A DNA stretch of 64,000 nucleotides. Source: Liriodendron chinense (lineage: Eukaryota; Streptophyta; Magnoliopsida; Magnoliales; Magnoliaceae). Shown here one piece after another: positions 33,579 through 46,400 of this stretch. The position numbers were made by a program, and so were the translations under genes. The stretch's first letter is position 1. Each line of letters starts with the position of its first letter. The DNA is taken from the NCBI GenBank assembly GCA_003013855.2, contig ML058337.1:2976001-3040000 (forward strand), read 5' to 3'. A model generated the notes under the pieces. That model saw nothing but the letters and a program-made list of their open reading frames with translations, had not been told where the DNA came from and searched no databases.

Positions 33579-36500
33579 TATTGAGCTCTGAATTGTGCAT
33601 ATTCTAACCTCAATTCATCACACATTATGCATGGTTTGCATGTTTAAAAGACTATTCTAATGCATGTTTTGTGATTGTAGGATTGAGAGAGAGAATTCAC
33701 TAATTCGATGCCTAATGAGTCGCTTTGTATACACTGAAGATCAAAAGATTAAGTGCCAAAAGGTGGAAGAAAGATGCAAGGGAGAAAGAGAAGAAAAGAA
33801 GAAATACTGTAGAAATTGCACTACTGACCTGGTCGTCCGACTGGTCGGCCATGGCCCATGATCGGTCGTCTAACTGGTTAGAAAATCAAATTAGAAGGCC
33901 CCTGTAACGCCCCAGATTTTCGAGATTTATTGAAAATTTTTGAAAATTCATTTTTAATTTATTTTTTATTAATTATCGTACATTTACCGTTGATTTGCGA
34001 ATAACGGGACATCCGTAGGAGATCCGATAGGGGACCCTTTACAAAAGTTGCATAGAATAATCTCATAAACATCGTAGAAAGATCAGATTTCAAAAATCAC
34101 ACACTTTTTAGATAATGATGAAAATGCCATTGGTTGAACTTGAGTTAAGATGTCATTTTTAAGTATTATAGTTTCTGACGATCAGCTTTTACGTAAAACC
34201 TTGGATTTAAGCTTTTGGGTACATATTAATCATACACATCAAATTTCAGCCCTTAAATCATATTAGAAGTGGTCCGATTGTCAAATCAGCCCTTTAACCC
34301 TTGATTTTCATGTCCATCGAGTGAGGAAAGTAGATGGTTAGCCGTAGTCGAATATTTATCTTCATATGAGTGACTTGGATCGTCTTTATCATGGACCAAT
34401 GGTGTGATTTGAGTGCCCTACCTTGATAAGTATCTTTCTTATGCGCGAAGTTATCAAAATTAATGAGTTACCAACTCTTTTTAAATCTGAACCTTTCAAT
34501 TTATCCACTTTTCACCATCAATCGCTTCTCAAATTTGGACCACTTATTATACTCATATGACTACGAGTTTACACAAAATTTGGACCCTGATCTATAATCC
34601 TACACCGTTGAACCAGAAAGCCAGCCCCTTCCTTTTCTGCCAAAAGTTGAAATTTCAGATCTAGGCATTTCTTACCATCAGTCAACCACTAAACTTTGTA
34701 CAATTGTTTGCCTATCATAACTCCATATTTTCTCAAAATTTGGGCCCTAATCATCAAGCGTAGACCGTTAATTGAGATCTAGCCCATTTTAGCACTCGTT
34801 AGGCCATTTTCAAGGATCGGCCAATCTAGAATGTGGATCATCAAGAAATTTACGTATTCTGACTCTACTCTTCGAGCTTGATAAGATGAACGGATTGGAA
34901 TTGATCAAAGATCACCTGAATATTGAGATTTGAGAAACCCACCTCAAGAGGTTGTTACACAAAACCTCGCGTGCACATCCCTCTCCGTATTTCTACTACG
35001 CACCTCCAAATCCTTCTCCTAACCCTAGCCTCCATGCCCTAGAGAAAGATAGAAGAGAGAGAGAGAAGGGAAGAAAGTTCTTTCTCATATTTTTCCAGCG
35101 GCTAGGATCTTCTACAACCCTTTTCTTCTAAGTCCATCCTAAGGTGAGGATTTTCCTTCAAGCCTTTCATTAATAATGATATGATTATCCTAAGTTCCTT
35201 TTTATGACATATGACGTTATTTTGTTTTGAATTGTTGGTCCATATAACATGAAGATTAACGTAAGAATTACAATGATCATCATTAAATAGTGATACGATT
35301 TCATGTTTGGATTTTTGGACTAAGAAGCATGTGTATTTTTGTCATTGATTTCTGTGAAAACTATGCATTAATTCTTTTTATTTATGTTCTACAAGCGATA
35401 TTGGCTTTCATGTTATTATATGCAATATATGTGTAAGATCATATGTGAATATTTCATTAATGTACACCATTGTCCCTAAGTTGGTAAAATCACTTGATGC
35501 GGAGAGATGGAACCCATGAGGGGTGTCCATGATAGAAAGATATGTCTTGACTTGGCTAAGAGAATGCAATAAATGTTTGCCAAGGAATCCTTACATCTAC
35601 ATGATACTTGGTGGATCCATATACATTACATGAGTATTTTAATGAATTTGGTCATGATGTACAACATTGGCTTCTTGGGACATGATGAAATCGTAAAACG
35701 GGACAATGAGTAGACACTAATGGTATACAAATTCTCATGAGCCGGGGTTAGTGCTATGGACACTAATCCCGTGCTGTCGGCCTATGCTGGGTTGCTTGCG
35801 ACTCCCCATAGTGACCACTGAGTTTGATTTAAATTGGTTGTATGCGAAAACACTTAAATAAAGGTGAAACTAAAGTCATGCATTCACTTGGCTCCATGTG
35901 GGTGTACGGAATTGAGAATAGGCTAGAGCGTCCTACTTCTCCCGTACACTGTCACGTGTAGATTTGGGCTATGAGCGTCCCGTTTCTCACGTGGTCAGGC
36001 AAAACTATGGGCTTGTGCGTCCCAAGAACCTCTGGTGACTAGTGGCTAGCATGAAGTCGTAACAGGGAGTCCCCAGTTCATGTATTGTGATTCTAGCCAG
36101 GGTGCCTTAGTCAGAGCATGCATTCCATGCATCGCATTAATAAAGATTTTTACTTGGTTGTTTTGATTTGATTAAATGATAATATACTGCTTGCGTTTAC
36201 TCTGTACTGTTATTATTATTCTTGATTATTTTGGAGAAAATATTCCCCACTTTGATAGCGTTTAACGCTATCCCAAACACAATTTAGATGATGCAGGTGA
36301 AGATCCAGGTATTGAACTCGATCTTTAAGGAAAAGAGTTCGATGGTTCGTACGATCAATGGCGGATGACAACATTGGAGAAATTTAGTCGATGTTTTCAT
36401 TTATTAAATGTTTCTTTTGAGTAGTTGATACATTTATGGAATTGTAATAAGTCTTCGAGAGAAGACATAGATTGGTATTTTAATTAATTAGTGAAGATAT

Positions 36501-37804
36501 TGGTTGGTTCCCTTATTTAAACATTGATGATGAGGTAGTAAGTTTGATAGAATAAGATGATAATTGTTTCCGCCATTGTACTTGAATGCTATATTTTATT
36601 ATTTGAAAAAATTAGTTATTCCATAAATTACTTGGAAATTCGGCCGTCGTGTTATACACGAGAGTCAAAAATCTCGGGTCGTTACAGCCCCTTACTGCCA
36701 ACCCTACTGGACCAAAAACGGATAAAACCGACCGATCGTCCGACCGGTCGGCCACCACAGACGACCGGTCGTATTTACAAGAGTTAGGGATGGTTTTTAC
36801 AAAACCTCGTTGGACCAAATTCGAGGGTCGACGATTGATCACCGGACTGGTCGTTTAGAGGCCACGATCAGTCGACTACGTAAAGAAGCTTGTTCTTCAA
36901 GCCCCGAATTTCTCTGCACAAGTGCGTAATTCCTTACGCAATTCTGGAATCTTCCACACCATAGAGCATCAAACTTATAAAAAGACACCTAGAGTTCGTT
37001 CCTAAGGTATCCTAGAAGAGATTGGAGGTCATGGGAAGTGAAGAAGAGCATCTTGGAGCATCTGCAATTCCGCCGACTTCGAGTTTTTCTAGTTTTTATG
37101 CTTTTCTTTAGTTTTTCTTTTAATTCTAGTTGTAGTATTTCAATGCTCGGCTAGAACCTCTTAATTAAGGCTAAGAGGTGAAACTTGTAGCCAATTTCAT
37201 GTTTAATTCATTTTAATTCAAGTACCTTTACTTAAAGTTTAGATTTTTAATGTTCTAGTTTGAATAAAGTTGGTATTTTTGGATGTTTTATGAGAGTTTA
37301 TGTACTTCGAACATGAATTCCTTGCAATTCTCTGAGATTGCCATATTGAGATTGATTAGATTCGAATTGTAGTAACCCTAGAGCATGCTATAGTCTCTTG
37401 GTATGGCTGTTACTTCGAAGGCTACAAGTTCGAAGTCTATAAGCTTCATTAGAACTAGAATCTAATTTCCAGATTTGAGTGAAATTGTATGTGATTAAAT
37501 GCCTTATCCTCCAACTAGATGAGAGATAGAACTTCGATTCTAGTTGTGTTTTATGCTTGTATGAATGGATTGACATGGGATTGCTACAAGTGGATCCTTA
37601 AAGCCTTAGTTTTCTTTCTCATATTCTCAGATTTTCTTCTTTAAGTTGTTGTTTTAATCTTAATTCTCAAAATTGAATTCATAAACTGTTTTAATTGAAG
37701 TTGCTGGAATATTTGGAATTGTTTTACCTAATTCCCTGTGAATCGACCTCAGTCTTACCGAGATTATTACTACATCACAGCCTTGCACTTGAGGCAAGCG
37801 AACA
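33579..37804 (+). repeat. 3' LTR of Athila-like element, split by an insertion
   Basis: Matches 25299-26721. The first two bases are TA rather than TG. Taking out the inserted 2784 bases plus one 5-base duplication leaves 1437 bases, close to the 1423 of the 5' LTR. Confidence 0.9.
33903..36686. mobile_element. Solo LTR of a chromovirus-like Ty3/gypsy element (likely)
   Basis: The segment starts TGTAACGCCCCAGATTTT and ends AAAATCTCGGGTCGTTACA, short inverted ends as in Tekay/Del-type LTRs, and GCCCC flanks both sides (33898-33902, 36687-36691). It has no coding frame of note over 2.8 kb. Size, TG...CA ends and 5-base duplication fit a solo LTR left by recombination between the LTRs of a full element. 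A non-coding LARD-type element is a less likely alternative. Confidence 0.75.
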
Positions 37805-37856
37805 CCATTGAAGTAAGGGATATCAACCTCTGTGTAGACTCGACTTGTCCGATCTA

Positions 37857-38070
37857 TCAGATGTGTCTTCCATAAACAATCATGCTTCTGTGATATTTTT
37901 CTTTGCTGTCGAATCTAGCCTGCAACCCTTGCATAGCTTGATGATTCTTCCACTGGAGTGTCTCAAGCGTCGCTTTGAAAGCTGCCGCTTTGAGAGGATG
38001 TATCCCTAGATAACTGTCGATAGGATTTTTATCATAGCCTTGACAAATAGATACCGATATAAGGGTTTTC
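37857..38070 (-). pseudogene. Gag start of compact element, upstream part
   Basis: On the minus strand LGIHPLKAAAFKATLETL and NHQAMQGLQARF correspond to the gag start of copy 1 (near 2240-2350 and 2520-2610). The frame is stopped at 37857; the PYFNG residues of the core lie just before the Athila insertion at 37810. Confidence 0.6.
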
Positions 38071-38073
38071 CTT

Positions 38074-38085
38074 GCTCTGATACCA
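38074..38085 (-). promoter_or_regulatory. Primer-binding site of compact element, copy 2
   Basis: The minus strand reads TGGTATCAGAGC, a perfect initiator tRNA-Met-type site, a few bases inside the 5' LTR that starts (minus sense) at 38805. Confidence 0.85.
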
Positions 38086-38088
38086 ACT

Positions 38089-38805
38089 TGGTGTAGCGTA
38101 GACAGGGTGTGGGATCTATCACCATCTCTCCTCACGGATAATTATTTCGAATCCACAGAATTATTGGGAATCCTCGACTGATCTTCTTTGAATCTACAAA
38201 GGAATACTCGAATCCACGAGCAAAAGAGTAAAAAATTCAAAGATTTTATTAAAAGATGAATAAGAATGCTTAACAACGAATTAAAACACTATTTATAGCC
38301 TAAATTGCGTAATAGAAACCCTAAAGTACATAAATAGTCCTAAACGTATTAAGAAAGAAAAACATTTAAAATAGAAAGTTCACGCAAAATTTATGCAATA
38401 GTTCACGCATGGTCGGGTGCCCGGTGAAGGGTGGTCGGGCAGCGCCCTATGAACTAAAAAACAATCCAACAAGTAAATTGAAAAATTTGGCGAATTTTAG
38501 GCGCCCGGTGAAGTGTGGTCAGGTGCCCGACGTTTCCAACAACTCAAAAGTGTCGGGAAACTGTTGAAAATTCTGAAATTTGGGTGCCTGGTGAAGTATC
38601 GTCGGGCGTCTGACATTGCTAACGGCTCAAAAGCGTTGGAAAACCCGTCAGAAATCTGATTACGACAGCTCGGATCCGTTAGGAAACTGTTAGAAATCTG
38701 ATTTTCTGATTTTTCTGCAACTTTTTTTTTCTGAATCTTTTCCGGTTATTTTCCTTAAAAAATGTGCACAACCCTCCTCATTCATGGGGTTCTTCTCCTA
38801 CATCT
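38089..38805 (-). repeat. 5' LTR of compact element, copy 2
   Basis: 717 bases matching 23405-24104, with an extra TGGATTC-like word near 38200. On the minus strand its first bases read AGATGTAGG, so the usual TG start is mutated. Confidence 0.85.
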
Positions 38806-38810
38806 GTTTA

Positions 38811-40308
38811 TTCATTTGGACCTTAGATGTAGTTATTGCTAGAAGTCCCTCAAATCCCTAATAAATGTAAAATCCCATAAAGTAGAAACCACATTTAGTG
38901 CGGGTGGAAAATAGTGCCTAACACCTTCATTTTCGATCACCGAGGCCCTTATTTAGGATCTCCAACCATAAACCAACTATAGGAGTCATTCCAATCGATA
39001 GATCTTAGATCACCCATTTTGCAAGTGATTTTATAATTTCTGGCTGACCGTGTATTCTAAGCTTATTTTGGCTAATGACAACTCCAAATCATGCATGTTA
39101 TTTCATCTAAGCCAATACCACCCTCTATGCACAGAAAGAAAAGTAAAGGTGGGAAGTGTGACCTGCTTGCAGGGTAACATTCCACATGCATGTATGTCAT
39201 CGAACCCACTTTGTCAAGTGAGTCCCACGATCACGATGAGATGCCTTTAAAATCAGTTCTATAAAATCATTTGGTGGACCACCATAGAAAGAAAAAAAAA
39301 AAGGATATCTACCCATAAACTTTCAAACTCATGTGATTGCTCATGTGATGTGATGGTTGCATGAACCTTATTTGTAAGGGCTTACCACCTCCCCGGCGGG
39401 GCAACCTTCTACGGTTTGGAGTCCATACATAGATCAGGGTTGATCCAATAAGCAAAACTGTAAAAAAAAACTTCTTTTACTAACCTTGCAGGTAATCAGG
39501 CACACTATAATGGCCTTATTAGGGAAACTTCTAATTTGGAGGATTTTGTTTGGAAAACTTCTAATTTAGAGGATGTTTCTGTTTTTATTTATTTATTATT
39601 ATCATTGTAAAACTCACATTTAGCGTGTGAAAACAAACCTAAGTGTGGAGCTTACTTGAAACCGAATTCCAAATCAAAACCATTCCTTGGACTCGATGGA
39701 CACTTAAATTAAACTATATCTGGACTTTTTTTTTTTTTGGTTGATACATGAGAGCTTATGGATTGATTATTTTGGTTAGCATCCTTGCATTCCAAGATCT
39801 TACAATCCAAACCGTCCAAATTATGGGCCACGGTAGATGAGGTCTAGCCCATCATGGGATTGACTGGTCTGGATCTGATGTTGCTATTTTTCATTTTAAC
39901 CGAACATTTATCGACAGCTATAGCAATCCTTTATGGCACCCAGAATACTTTATAAACCCAATCTTTCTGGGGTCACAATGTTGTATGTAGTAGATCCTCT
40001 CCGTCCATCAGGTTCTATCCTAGATTCTGGCTCTGGAGGAAAAAAATTCAGCAAGATCTACGACTCAGATGGATGACACAACATGGCATGATGGGATGGG
40101 ATGCCCACCGCGAGGCCATCATGGTGCCTATCTTTCATCAAACCCGTTTATCAGTTGTAACTCACCAGTCACCACGACGAAATTAGAGGTTTCAAGAGAA
40201 ATTTCACATTTTCCCCATGTGTGGCCCATTGGAGTTTTCAATCGGGCTGATCTTTTGGATGTACGGTTCAAATAACGGTTCTCACCTTATGGGTGGAGTG
40301 GATTTACA
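38811..40308. other. Gene-free stretch
   Basis: No gene is supported. Several short A-runs and T-runs (39287-39302, 39729-39738) and CCCACCATG-type MITE debris are present. Confidence 0.5.
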
Positions 40309-40783
40309 GGGCGCGGGTTTCCTGCGCTGGAAGTTCCTTAGCTGGGAACCCAGGTGGGGCCCACCATGATGTTTATGAGAAATCAATCCCGTCTATCTAT
40401 TTTGTGAGCTTATTTTAGAACATGTAACTAAAAATGAGCCGGATCCAAGACTCAAGTGGGCAAAAACGTGAGGATTGAACATCCACAGTTGAAATATTTG
40501 TGGGGCCACATAAGTTTTGAATCAGGCTAATATTTGTGTTTTCAGTTCATCCAGTAGAAATGGATGTTATGAACGTTGTGGATGGCATATAAACATCACT
40601 ATGGAACCCAGGGAGGTTTTGACGGTGGGAAGTTCCCTCCCCACCTTTTCCTATAGTGCAGCCCACTTAAGTCTTGGATCTGGCTCATCTTTGGGCTCAT
40701 ATCCTAAAATGTGGACGGGTGGATTTCTCACAAACATCATGGTGGGCCCCCACATAGGTTCCCAGTGCAGGAAATCTGCATCC
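40309..40783. mobile_element. Mutator-like MITE with 9-base target duplication
   Basis: The left end GGGCGCGGGTTTCCTGCGC is mirrored by the right end, whose reverse reads GGATGCAGATTTCCTGCAC. The flanks GGATTTACA (40300-40308) and GAATTTACA (40784-40792) match at 8 of 9 bases, as expected for an old Mutator-like duplication. Internal words such as AATATTTGTGTTTTCAGTTC and GGCATATAAACATCAC are shared with 20891-21407. Confidence 0.77.
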
Positions 40784-40792
40784 GAATTTACA

Positions 40793-41266
40793 TGTACTAC
40801 ATGGTGGGCCCCACCTGTAGAAAACAAGAGTTGCAGCCGATTCCTGCGGTGGGGCCCATCAGTCTGCTGATTTGGACGGACGGTGCCCAAAAATCTCGAA
40901 AACCCACAGCAATGTTGGCACGTTATTTATTTATTTTTTAAGTTGATGTGGGCGTTTGTACTATTTCTCCTCTTAACCGTCAATACAGAGGCCAAAAATT
41001 AAAACATTTATAGATCGTGACACTGAGATTATTCTGATAGCATATTTCAATTCAAGTGACATGGAACAAACCAACGGTCTGGATAATTGAAGCGTATGCC
41101 CCATATAATAGACTTGGCAGCTAATGTATGGAGCAGAATGCTCAACAAACCCCCTTCCGCATAAACCACCCATCCTCTGTGGGGTGCAGCATTTTGTATA
41201 TGTAGATCTACTCCGTCCATTAGGCCAGAGACCTTATTTTAACCATACATACAAAAGATCATCCAC

Positions 41267-41299
<33 letters not shown>

Positions 41300-42600
41300 C
41301 ACTTATTGGTTAGATCACTGGGAAATTGTGCCCTATTTGCCCCACCATGATGTATGTTTTATCCATGCTGTTAATCAATTTTTCCAACTTATTTTTGGGC
41401 ATTACAAAAAGAAGAAGAAGAAGAAGAAGAAGAAGAAGATATACAGCTTAGATGACAAATAACATTAAAGTAGGCTCGCGGTAAGATTTTCACGGCATTC
41501 AATCACAATGTTTTCATGTGGAGTGGGATCCAAATGGCATATACAAAACCCATCACCAATGTTTTCATGTGGCGTGGTCCACCGGAGATTTGGATCTGCC
41601 TCAATTTTTTTGGGATAATGATTCAAATGGCATATACAAAACCCATCATCAATGTTTTCATGTGGCGTGGTCCACCTGAGAGATTTGGGTCTGCCTCATT
41701 TTTTTTGGGATATACAAAACCCATACCTCATGGTGGGGTCCATAGAGCACCGCCGAATAGCAACCACACCCACTCACACCACATGACACTCGAATCCCTG
41801 GTCTCAGTTTAAAACAGAGTCCGTCCACCACTGAACCATGGAACCAGACTTGTGTATAAATGCTACCTAAAACATCTTAAGGCCCCACAGCAACCCATCC
41901 ACAGAGTTTGCAACACCAGCTGGACCTTATTCTCCATTACCATGGTTCCTGTGGCGTGTCCCTGATGAGTCCAGAAACCTTGTTGTTTTCGTCCATCGGT
42001 TGATAATCCTTATTTGGAGAGTGCACGTACCGAAGATGAGTTCGGATGAAAAGTCACATAGGCTGCACCAATGAGAGTAGTGTAAATTGCTACCAAATCA
42101 ACTAAGTTCACACGTTTTATCAGTGTCTTATTTATTAATTTATTATTTTGTCTCTTTCTCTTCATCCGGTCATTCACACCTGATTAATGGGCTTGATGAA
42201 AGATCTACCTTACACACAAACCTATGGCTGACATTTCATCTACATTGTTCCATGTGGTGTGGCCCTTCTGGATTTTTGGGTCCAGCTTGATTTTATGTTT
42301 TAGAGACTAATATTGAGGCATTGAACAAGATAGACGGAGTGGATTTTACATATTCGACGTGGTGGGCCCCACAGGCTTGGTTGCACTTTTGTAAACTAGG
42401 CATTGAGAGGATTTCAATCCGTGCATGGTAGAAATCAAAACAATCCCTCCTCAGCAGAAGAATAGCAGCTTCCCCATCACAGAATTTCAGGAGCATGTGC
42501 CAGAGACAGCCCATTTTTCAAATACCAGAAAATCATGAAAATATAAATAAGCAATAAAAAATGAAAAAGACAAAACTACCCCTTTTGGAAAGAGAGGAGA
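40793..42600. other. Gene-free stretch of MITE debris and small repeats
   Basis: No gene. It holds an A-run (41271-41298), a GAA-type tract (41409-41438), a two-unit tandem repeat of 93 bases (41531-41720; units at 41531 and 41624 share ATATACAAAACCCATCA), half-MITE pieces near 41325 and 42240-42400, and a SINE listed separately. Confidence 0.55.
41745..41850 (-). mobile_element. tRNA-derived SINE
   Basis: On the minus strand an A-box-like TGGTTCAGTGGTGGA (41824-41838) is followed by a B-box-like GGATTCGAGTG (near 41788-41798) and a TG-rich tail. This is the internal RNA polymerase III promoter layout of plant SINEs. I could not fix the ends. Confidence 0.6.
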
Positions 42601-42710
42601 GTTAGAAGCTCTGGTTTGCAATTCCATAAAGGCCTAAACTCGTTTGAAGATTTCTGCCAAAGGATCCGTCCCATTCGCCTATCTTTCAGTCAAAAAGATT
42701 CCAGGATAGA

Positions 42711-42733
42711 GAAAGAGAGAGAGAGAGAGAGGG
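42711..42733. repeat. (GA)n tract in the TMK leader region
   Basis: A run of about 11 GA units roughly 700 bases before the TMK start codon. GA/CT tracts are common in plant 5' leaders. Confidence 0.85.
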
Positions 42734-42892
42734 AGAACAAAGAGGTTTTTATTTGACATTTTCCTTTATTTTGTAATTCCATATCATACTCTTTGATCAT
42801 ACATTTCCTAATAGGATTGTGTTTCCTCTGTTTTCAAGGATTCTGAGATGTGGGTTTTCTTTCTTTCCCAGTGATTTCTTCGTCTGCAGTGA

Positions 42893-43424
42893 AAGCAGTG
42901 TCAGAAAACTCAAGTTTTCTTTTGGGTTTTTGAAGCTGCAGCCATTGCAACTGAAAATAAAGCTTTTTTTTTTTTTTCGAAATCTTGTTTATGTATTCGG
43001 GAATATAAATTTTGTGAATTAGGTTTATTTATTTATTTATTTATCTTTCTTGCAGTGTCAGAAAACTGAAGATTTCATGTGGATTTTTGAAGCTGTAGCC
43101 ATTGCAACTGAAAATGGAGCCTTTCTCTTTTGGTGGGTTTTTTAAGTTTTATTATATGGTTTTTTTTTTTTAACTTTCTTTTTTGTTGGAATATGGGTTT
43201 TAATTTTTATTTATTATCTTTCTTGCAGTGTCAGAAAACTGAAGATTTCATGTGGGATTTTGAAGCTGTAGACATTGCAACTGAAAATGAAGCTCTTCTC
43301 CTTTGGTGGTCTTTATTTTTATTTTTATTTTTATAAATTTCTCTTTTTTGTATTGTGGGAATCTGGATTTTTATGAATTGGGTTTTTATTTTTGTTTCTG
43401 TATTTTATCTTTCTTGCAGCAGCA
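42893..43424 (+). repeat. Threefold repeated leader cassette with splice-acceptor-like ends
   Basis: A cassette reading GTGTCAGAAAACT, then TTTTGAAGCTG(T/C)AG and CATTGCAACTGAAAAT occurs at about 42897, 43056 and 43229. The second and third are preceded by TTTCTTGCAG, an acceptor-like motif ending at 43055 and 43228. The same motif occurs a last time at 43419, six bases before the TMK ATG. Spacings are 173 and 191 bases for the acceptors. It looks like serial duplication of an intron end plus leader exon, giving alternative acceptors for a leader intron. Confidence 0.75.
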
Positions 43425-46400
43425 ATGGAAGGAGATTGGATTCGCCCGAAGGTTATTTTTGCAGTAGTGATTGTATGCTGTCTCTCTCTGGTTTTTGGGG
43501 CGACAGATCCTCAGGATCTCGAAGTATTGATGGAGTTTCAGAAGGGTTTGGACAATCCGGAGCTGCTTAAATGGCCGTCCAGCGGCGGTGATCCCTGTGG
43601 CCCACCTTTATGGCCCCATGTCTTCTGTGTTGATTCAAGGGTCACTCAGATTCAAATACAAAACCTTGGACTGTCCGGCACTCTCCCTCCAAACTTCAAC
43701 CGCCTTTCGAAGCTCTTCAATATTGGCTTCCAGAGGAACAAATTCCGAGGCAATTTGCCGACCTTCAGTGGCTTATCCCAACTGCAGTATGCTTATCTGG
43801 GCAACAACCAGTTCGACATGATCCCTTCCGATTTCTTCGACGGCCTTGATAGCTTGCAGGTAATGTCCTTGGATTACAGCCCGTTGAACGAGACCACCGG
43901 GTGGTCATTACCTCTGTCGCTGCAGAAATCGGCGCAGCTGACAAATCTTTCTCTGATCCAATGCAACCTCGTCGGGCCCTTGCCAGATTTCTTGGGCCAG
44001 ATGGGCTCCCTGACGGCACTGAAGCTGTCTTACAACCACCTCTCTGGTGAGATCCCCTCTAGCTACGGCAGTTCCGAGTTGCAGATCCTGTGGCTGAATA
44101 ACCAGTTAGGAAGCCAGCTGTCTGGCCCAATTGATGTTATCACCTCGATGGCCTCAATCAAGCAGTTATGGCTGCATGGGAACCAGTTCACAGGGATGAT
44201 CCCTGTGGACATTGGTAAATGTTCTTCTCTCACGGATCTCTGGCTCAATGACAATGATCTTGTCGGTCCCATTCCCGACACTCTGGCGACGCTGCCGCTT
44301 GAGGTGGTGAAATTAGACAACAACAAACTGACAGGACCAATCCCAAAGTTGCTAGTCAAGAACTACACTTACTCTGGCAATTCGTTCTGTCAGTCTGCTC
44401 CTGGTCTCCCCTGCGCACTGGAGGTTACTGCACTCTTGGGTTTCCTTAGAGACATCAATTACCCGTCAAAACTTGCCTCTTCCTGGTCTGGTAATGATCC
44501 CTGTTCTATTTCATGGTTAGGAATTACTTGCGGCGGGCAGAAAGTTTCTGTAATAAATCTCCCGAATTTCAAGCTAAATGGTACTTTGAGTCCATCGATT
44601 GGGCAGTTGGATTCTCTTGCAACGATTATACTCTCAGGAAACAATTTAAGTGGCAAAGTTCCTGTGAACCTCACATCATTGAAGTCATTGAAATTATTGG
44701 ATCTGAGCAAGAACAATTTCGATCCTCCTCTACCGAAATTTACCAACAGTGTGAAGATTTTGATTGAAGGAAATCCTAAGCTGGATGGAACTCAGCCAGT
44801 GACATCTCCACCACCGAACAACAATCCGGCATCGGGAAATACACAGCCACCAACTAGTAATAAGTCTCCTCCATCCGATCCTATCAAAACAAATTCGAAT
44901 AATTCAGGAAACCCAATCAGACATGAGAGTTCCAAAACATCCAAGATCATTATCATTGCAGTTGTGGGTGTTGTAGCTTTGGCCTTGTCGGTATTGGTAA
45001 TGCTTATATGTAGGAAGAAAAAGCATGCTTCACAAGCTCCGAGTTCCTTTGTAGTTCATCCGAAGGACCCATCTGATCCGGACAACATGCTCAAAATCGT
45101 CGTTGCGAATAACAACGACACGAGCTTGTCAAATCTTACTGCAAGCAGTTCTCAGAGTAGAAATAGTAGTGGGACGAACGAAGCACAGATTGTCGAGGTT
45201 GGGAATTTGGTCATATCAGTACAAGTTCTTCGCAATGTCACTAGGAATTTCGCTCCAGAGAATGAGGTCGGACGAGGAGGTTTCGGGGTGGTTTACAAGG
45301 GAGAATTAGATGATGGGACTACTATAGCAGTTAAGAGAATGGAGGCCTCTGTGATTAGTAATAAGGCCTTGGATGAATTTCAGGCCGAGATTGCGGTTCT
45401 TTCAAAGGTCCGACACCGACACCTTGTATCCCTACTGGGGTATTCCATTGAAGGAAATGAAAGACTGTTGGTTTATGAATACATGCCTCAGGGAGCTTTA
45501 AGTAAGCATCTCTTCCATTGGAAAAAGATGAACTTGGAGCCCCTCTCTTGGAAGAGGCGGCTCAATATTGCATTGGATGTTGCTAGAGGGATGGAGTATC
45601 TTCATAATCTAGCTCATCAGAGCTTCATCCATAGAGATCTGAAGTCTTCGAACATCCTTCTTGGTGATGATTATCGTGCAAAGGTTTCAGATTTTGGATT
45701 AGTGAAACTTGCTCCCGATGGAAACAATTCCGTGGCAACAAGGCTTGCGGGAACATTTGGATACTTGGCGCCGGAATATGCTGGTAAGTGACTGCAGTTT
45801 TTAGAGTCTGAGTTTCCTAGAAACTCTAGTTTGTAGATTTGGGGGCCATGGTCAGTCTAAGCCATTGATCAGATGGGCCCTGTCATGGATAGACCATTCT
45901 CAAAAAATCCTCTCAATTGGTCAACTGTAACCTTCCCATTAATGGCATGTAAATACATGATTTAAAGAAATGCATGAACAAGCTACATTCAGTTGAGGAA
46001 AGATCACTGGTAGGATCTTCCAATTTGGGAGGAATATTGGAAATGGTCAATCCATGATGGAGGTTGTCAGATCAATGGCTTGGATAGACCAACCATTGGT
46101 CCTGAATCTACAAACTGAGTTTCACACAGGAAATGGGAAACTTCACCTCCAATTTTTATTTTTTTTTATTTTAATAGTATCTTCCTCCTACGACGTGTAA
46201 ATTTGATAAAGCCAATTTATACTGACTTTTCCTTCAAAAAAATGATTGAATAACTCTTGAAAATTATAGCGCCCAATCTTAATTAGGTAAATAGTTTAGT
46301 GAACACTTTGTTTCACAGCACCTCCTATCTGTTTCCTTAATTTTGTATTGTCTGCTCTTTCCTATTGATTTTTTTTTTGAACGGTGAATGCGCGCACACA

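Larger units (their letters stand above)
25299..37804 (+). mobile_element. Athila-lineage Ty3/gypsy retrotransposon, decayed
   Basis: LTRs at 25299-26721 and 33579-37804 (the latter enlarged by an insertion) are flanked by CCATT on both sides (25294-25298 and 37805-37809). A tRNA-Asp-type primer site, Athila-type gag, protease, reverse transcriptase, RNase H and integrase follow in order on the plus strand, all with frameshifts or stops. I found no envelope-like frame between integrase and the 3' LTR. It sits inside the gag region of the compact element, interrupting an N-G codon pair. Confidence 0.92.
23405..38805 (-). mobile_element. Non-autonomous LTR retrotransposon (copy 2), host of a nested Athila
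   Basis: LTRs at 23405-24104 and 38089-38805 match over their length, and GTTTA flanks both ends (23400-23404, 38806-38810). On the minus strand a tRNA-Met-type primer site follows the right-hand (5') LTR. Removing the nested Athila leaves about 2.9 kb: gag-like sequence, a second unknown frame and no pol. LTR tail and gag start resemble the element at 1652-4146, so both belong to one family of small elements that lack their own enzymes. Confidence 0.85.

Noticed and set aside
41531..41720. CRISPR-like direct repeats
   Set aside because: Only two units of 93 bases without spacers, in a plant genome; it is an ordinary tandem duplication.
43392..43424. Upstream extension of the TMK frame
   Set aside because: It has no ATG and runs through the splice-acceptor-like TTTCTTGCAG; the ATG at 43425 starts a normal signal peptide.
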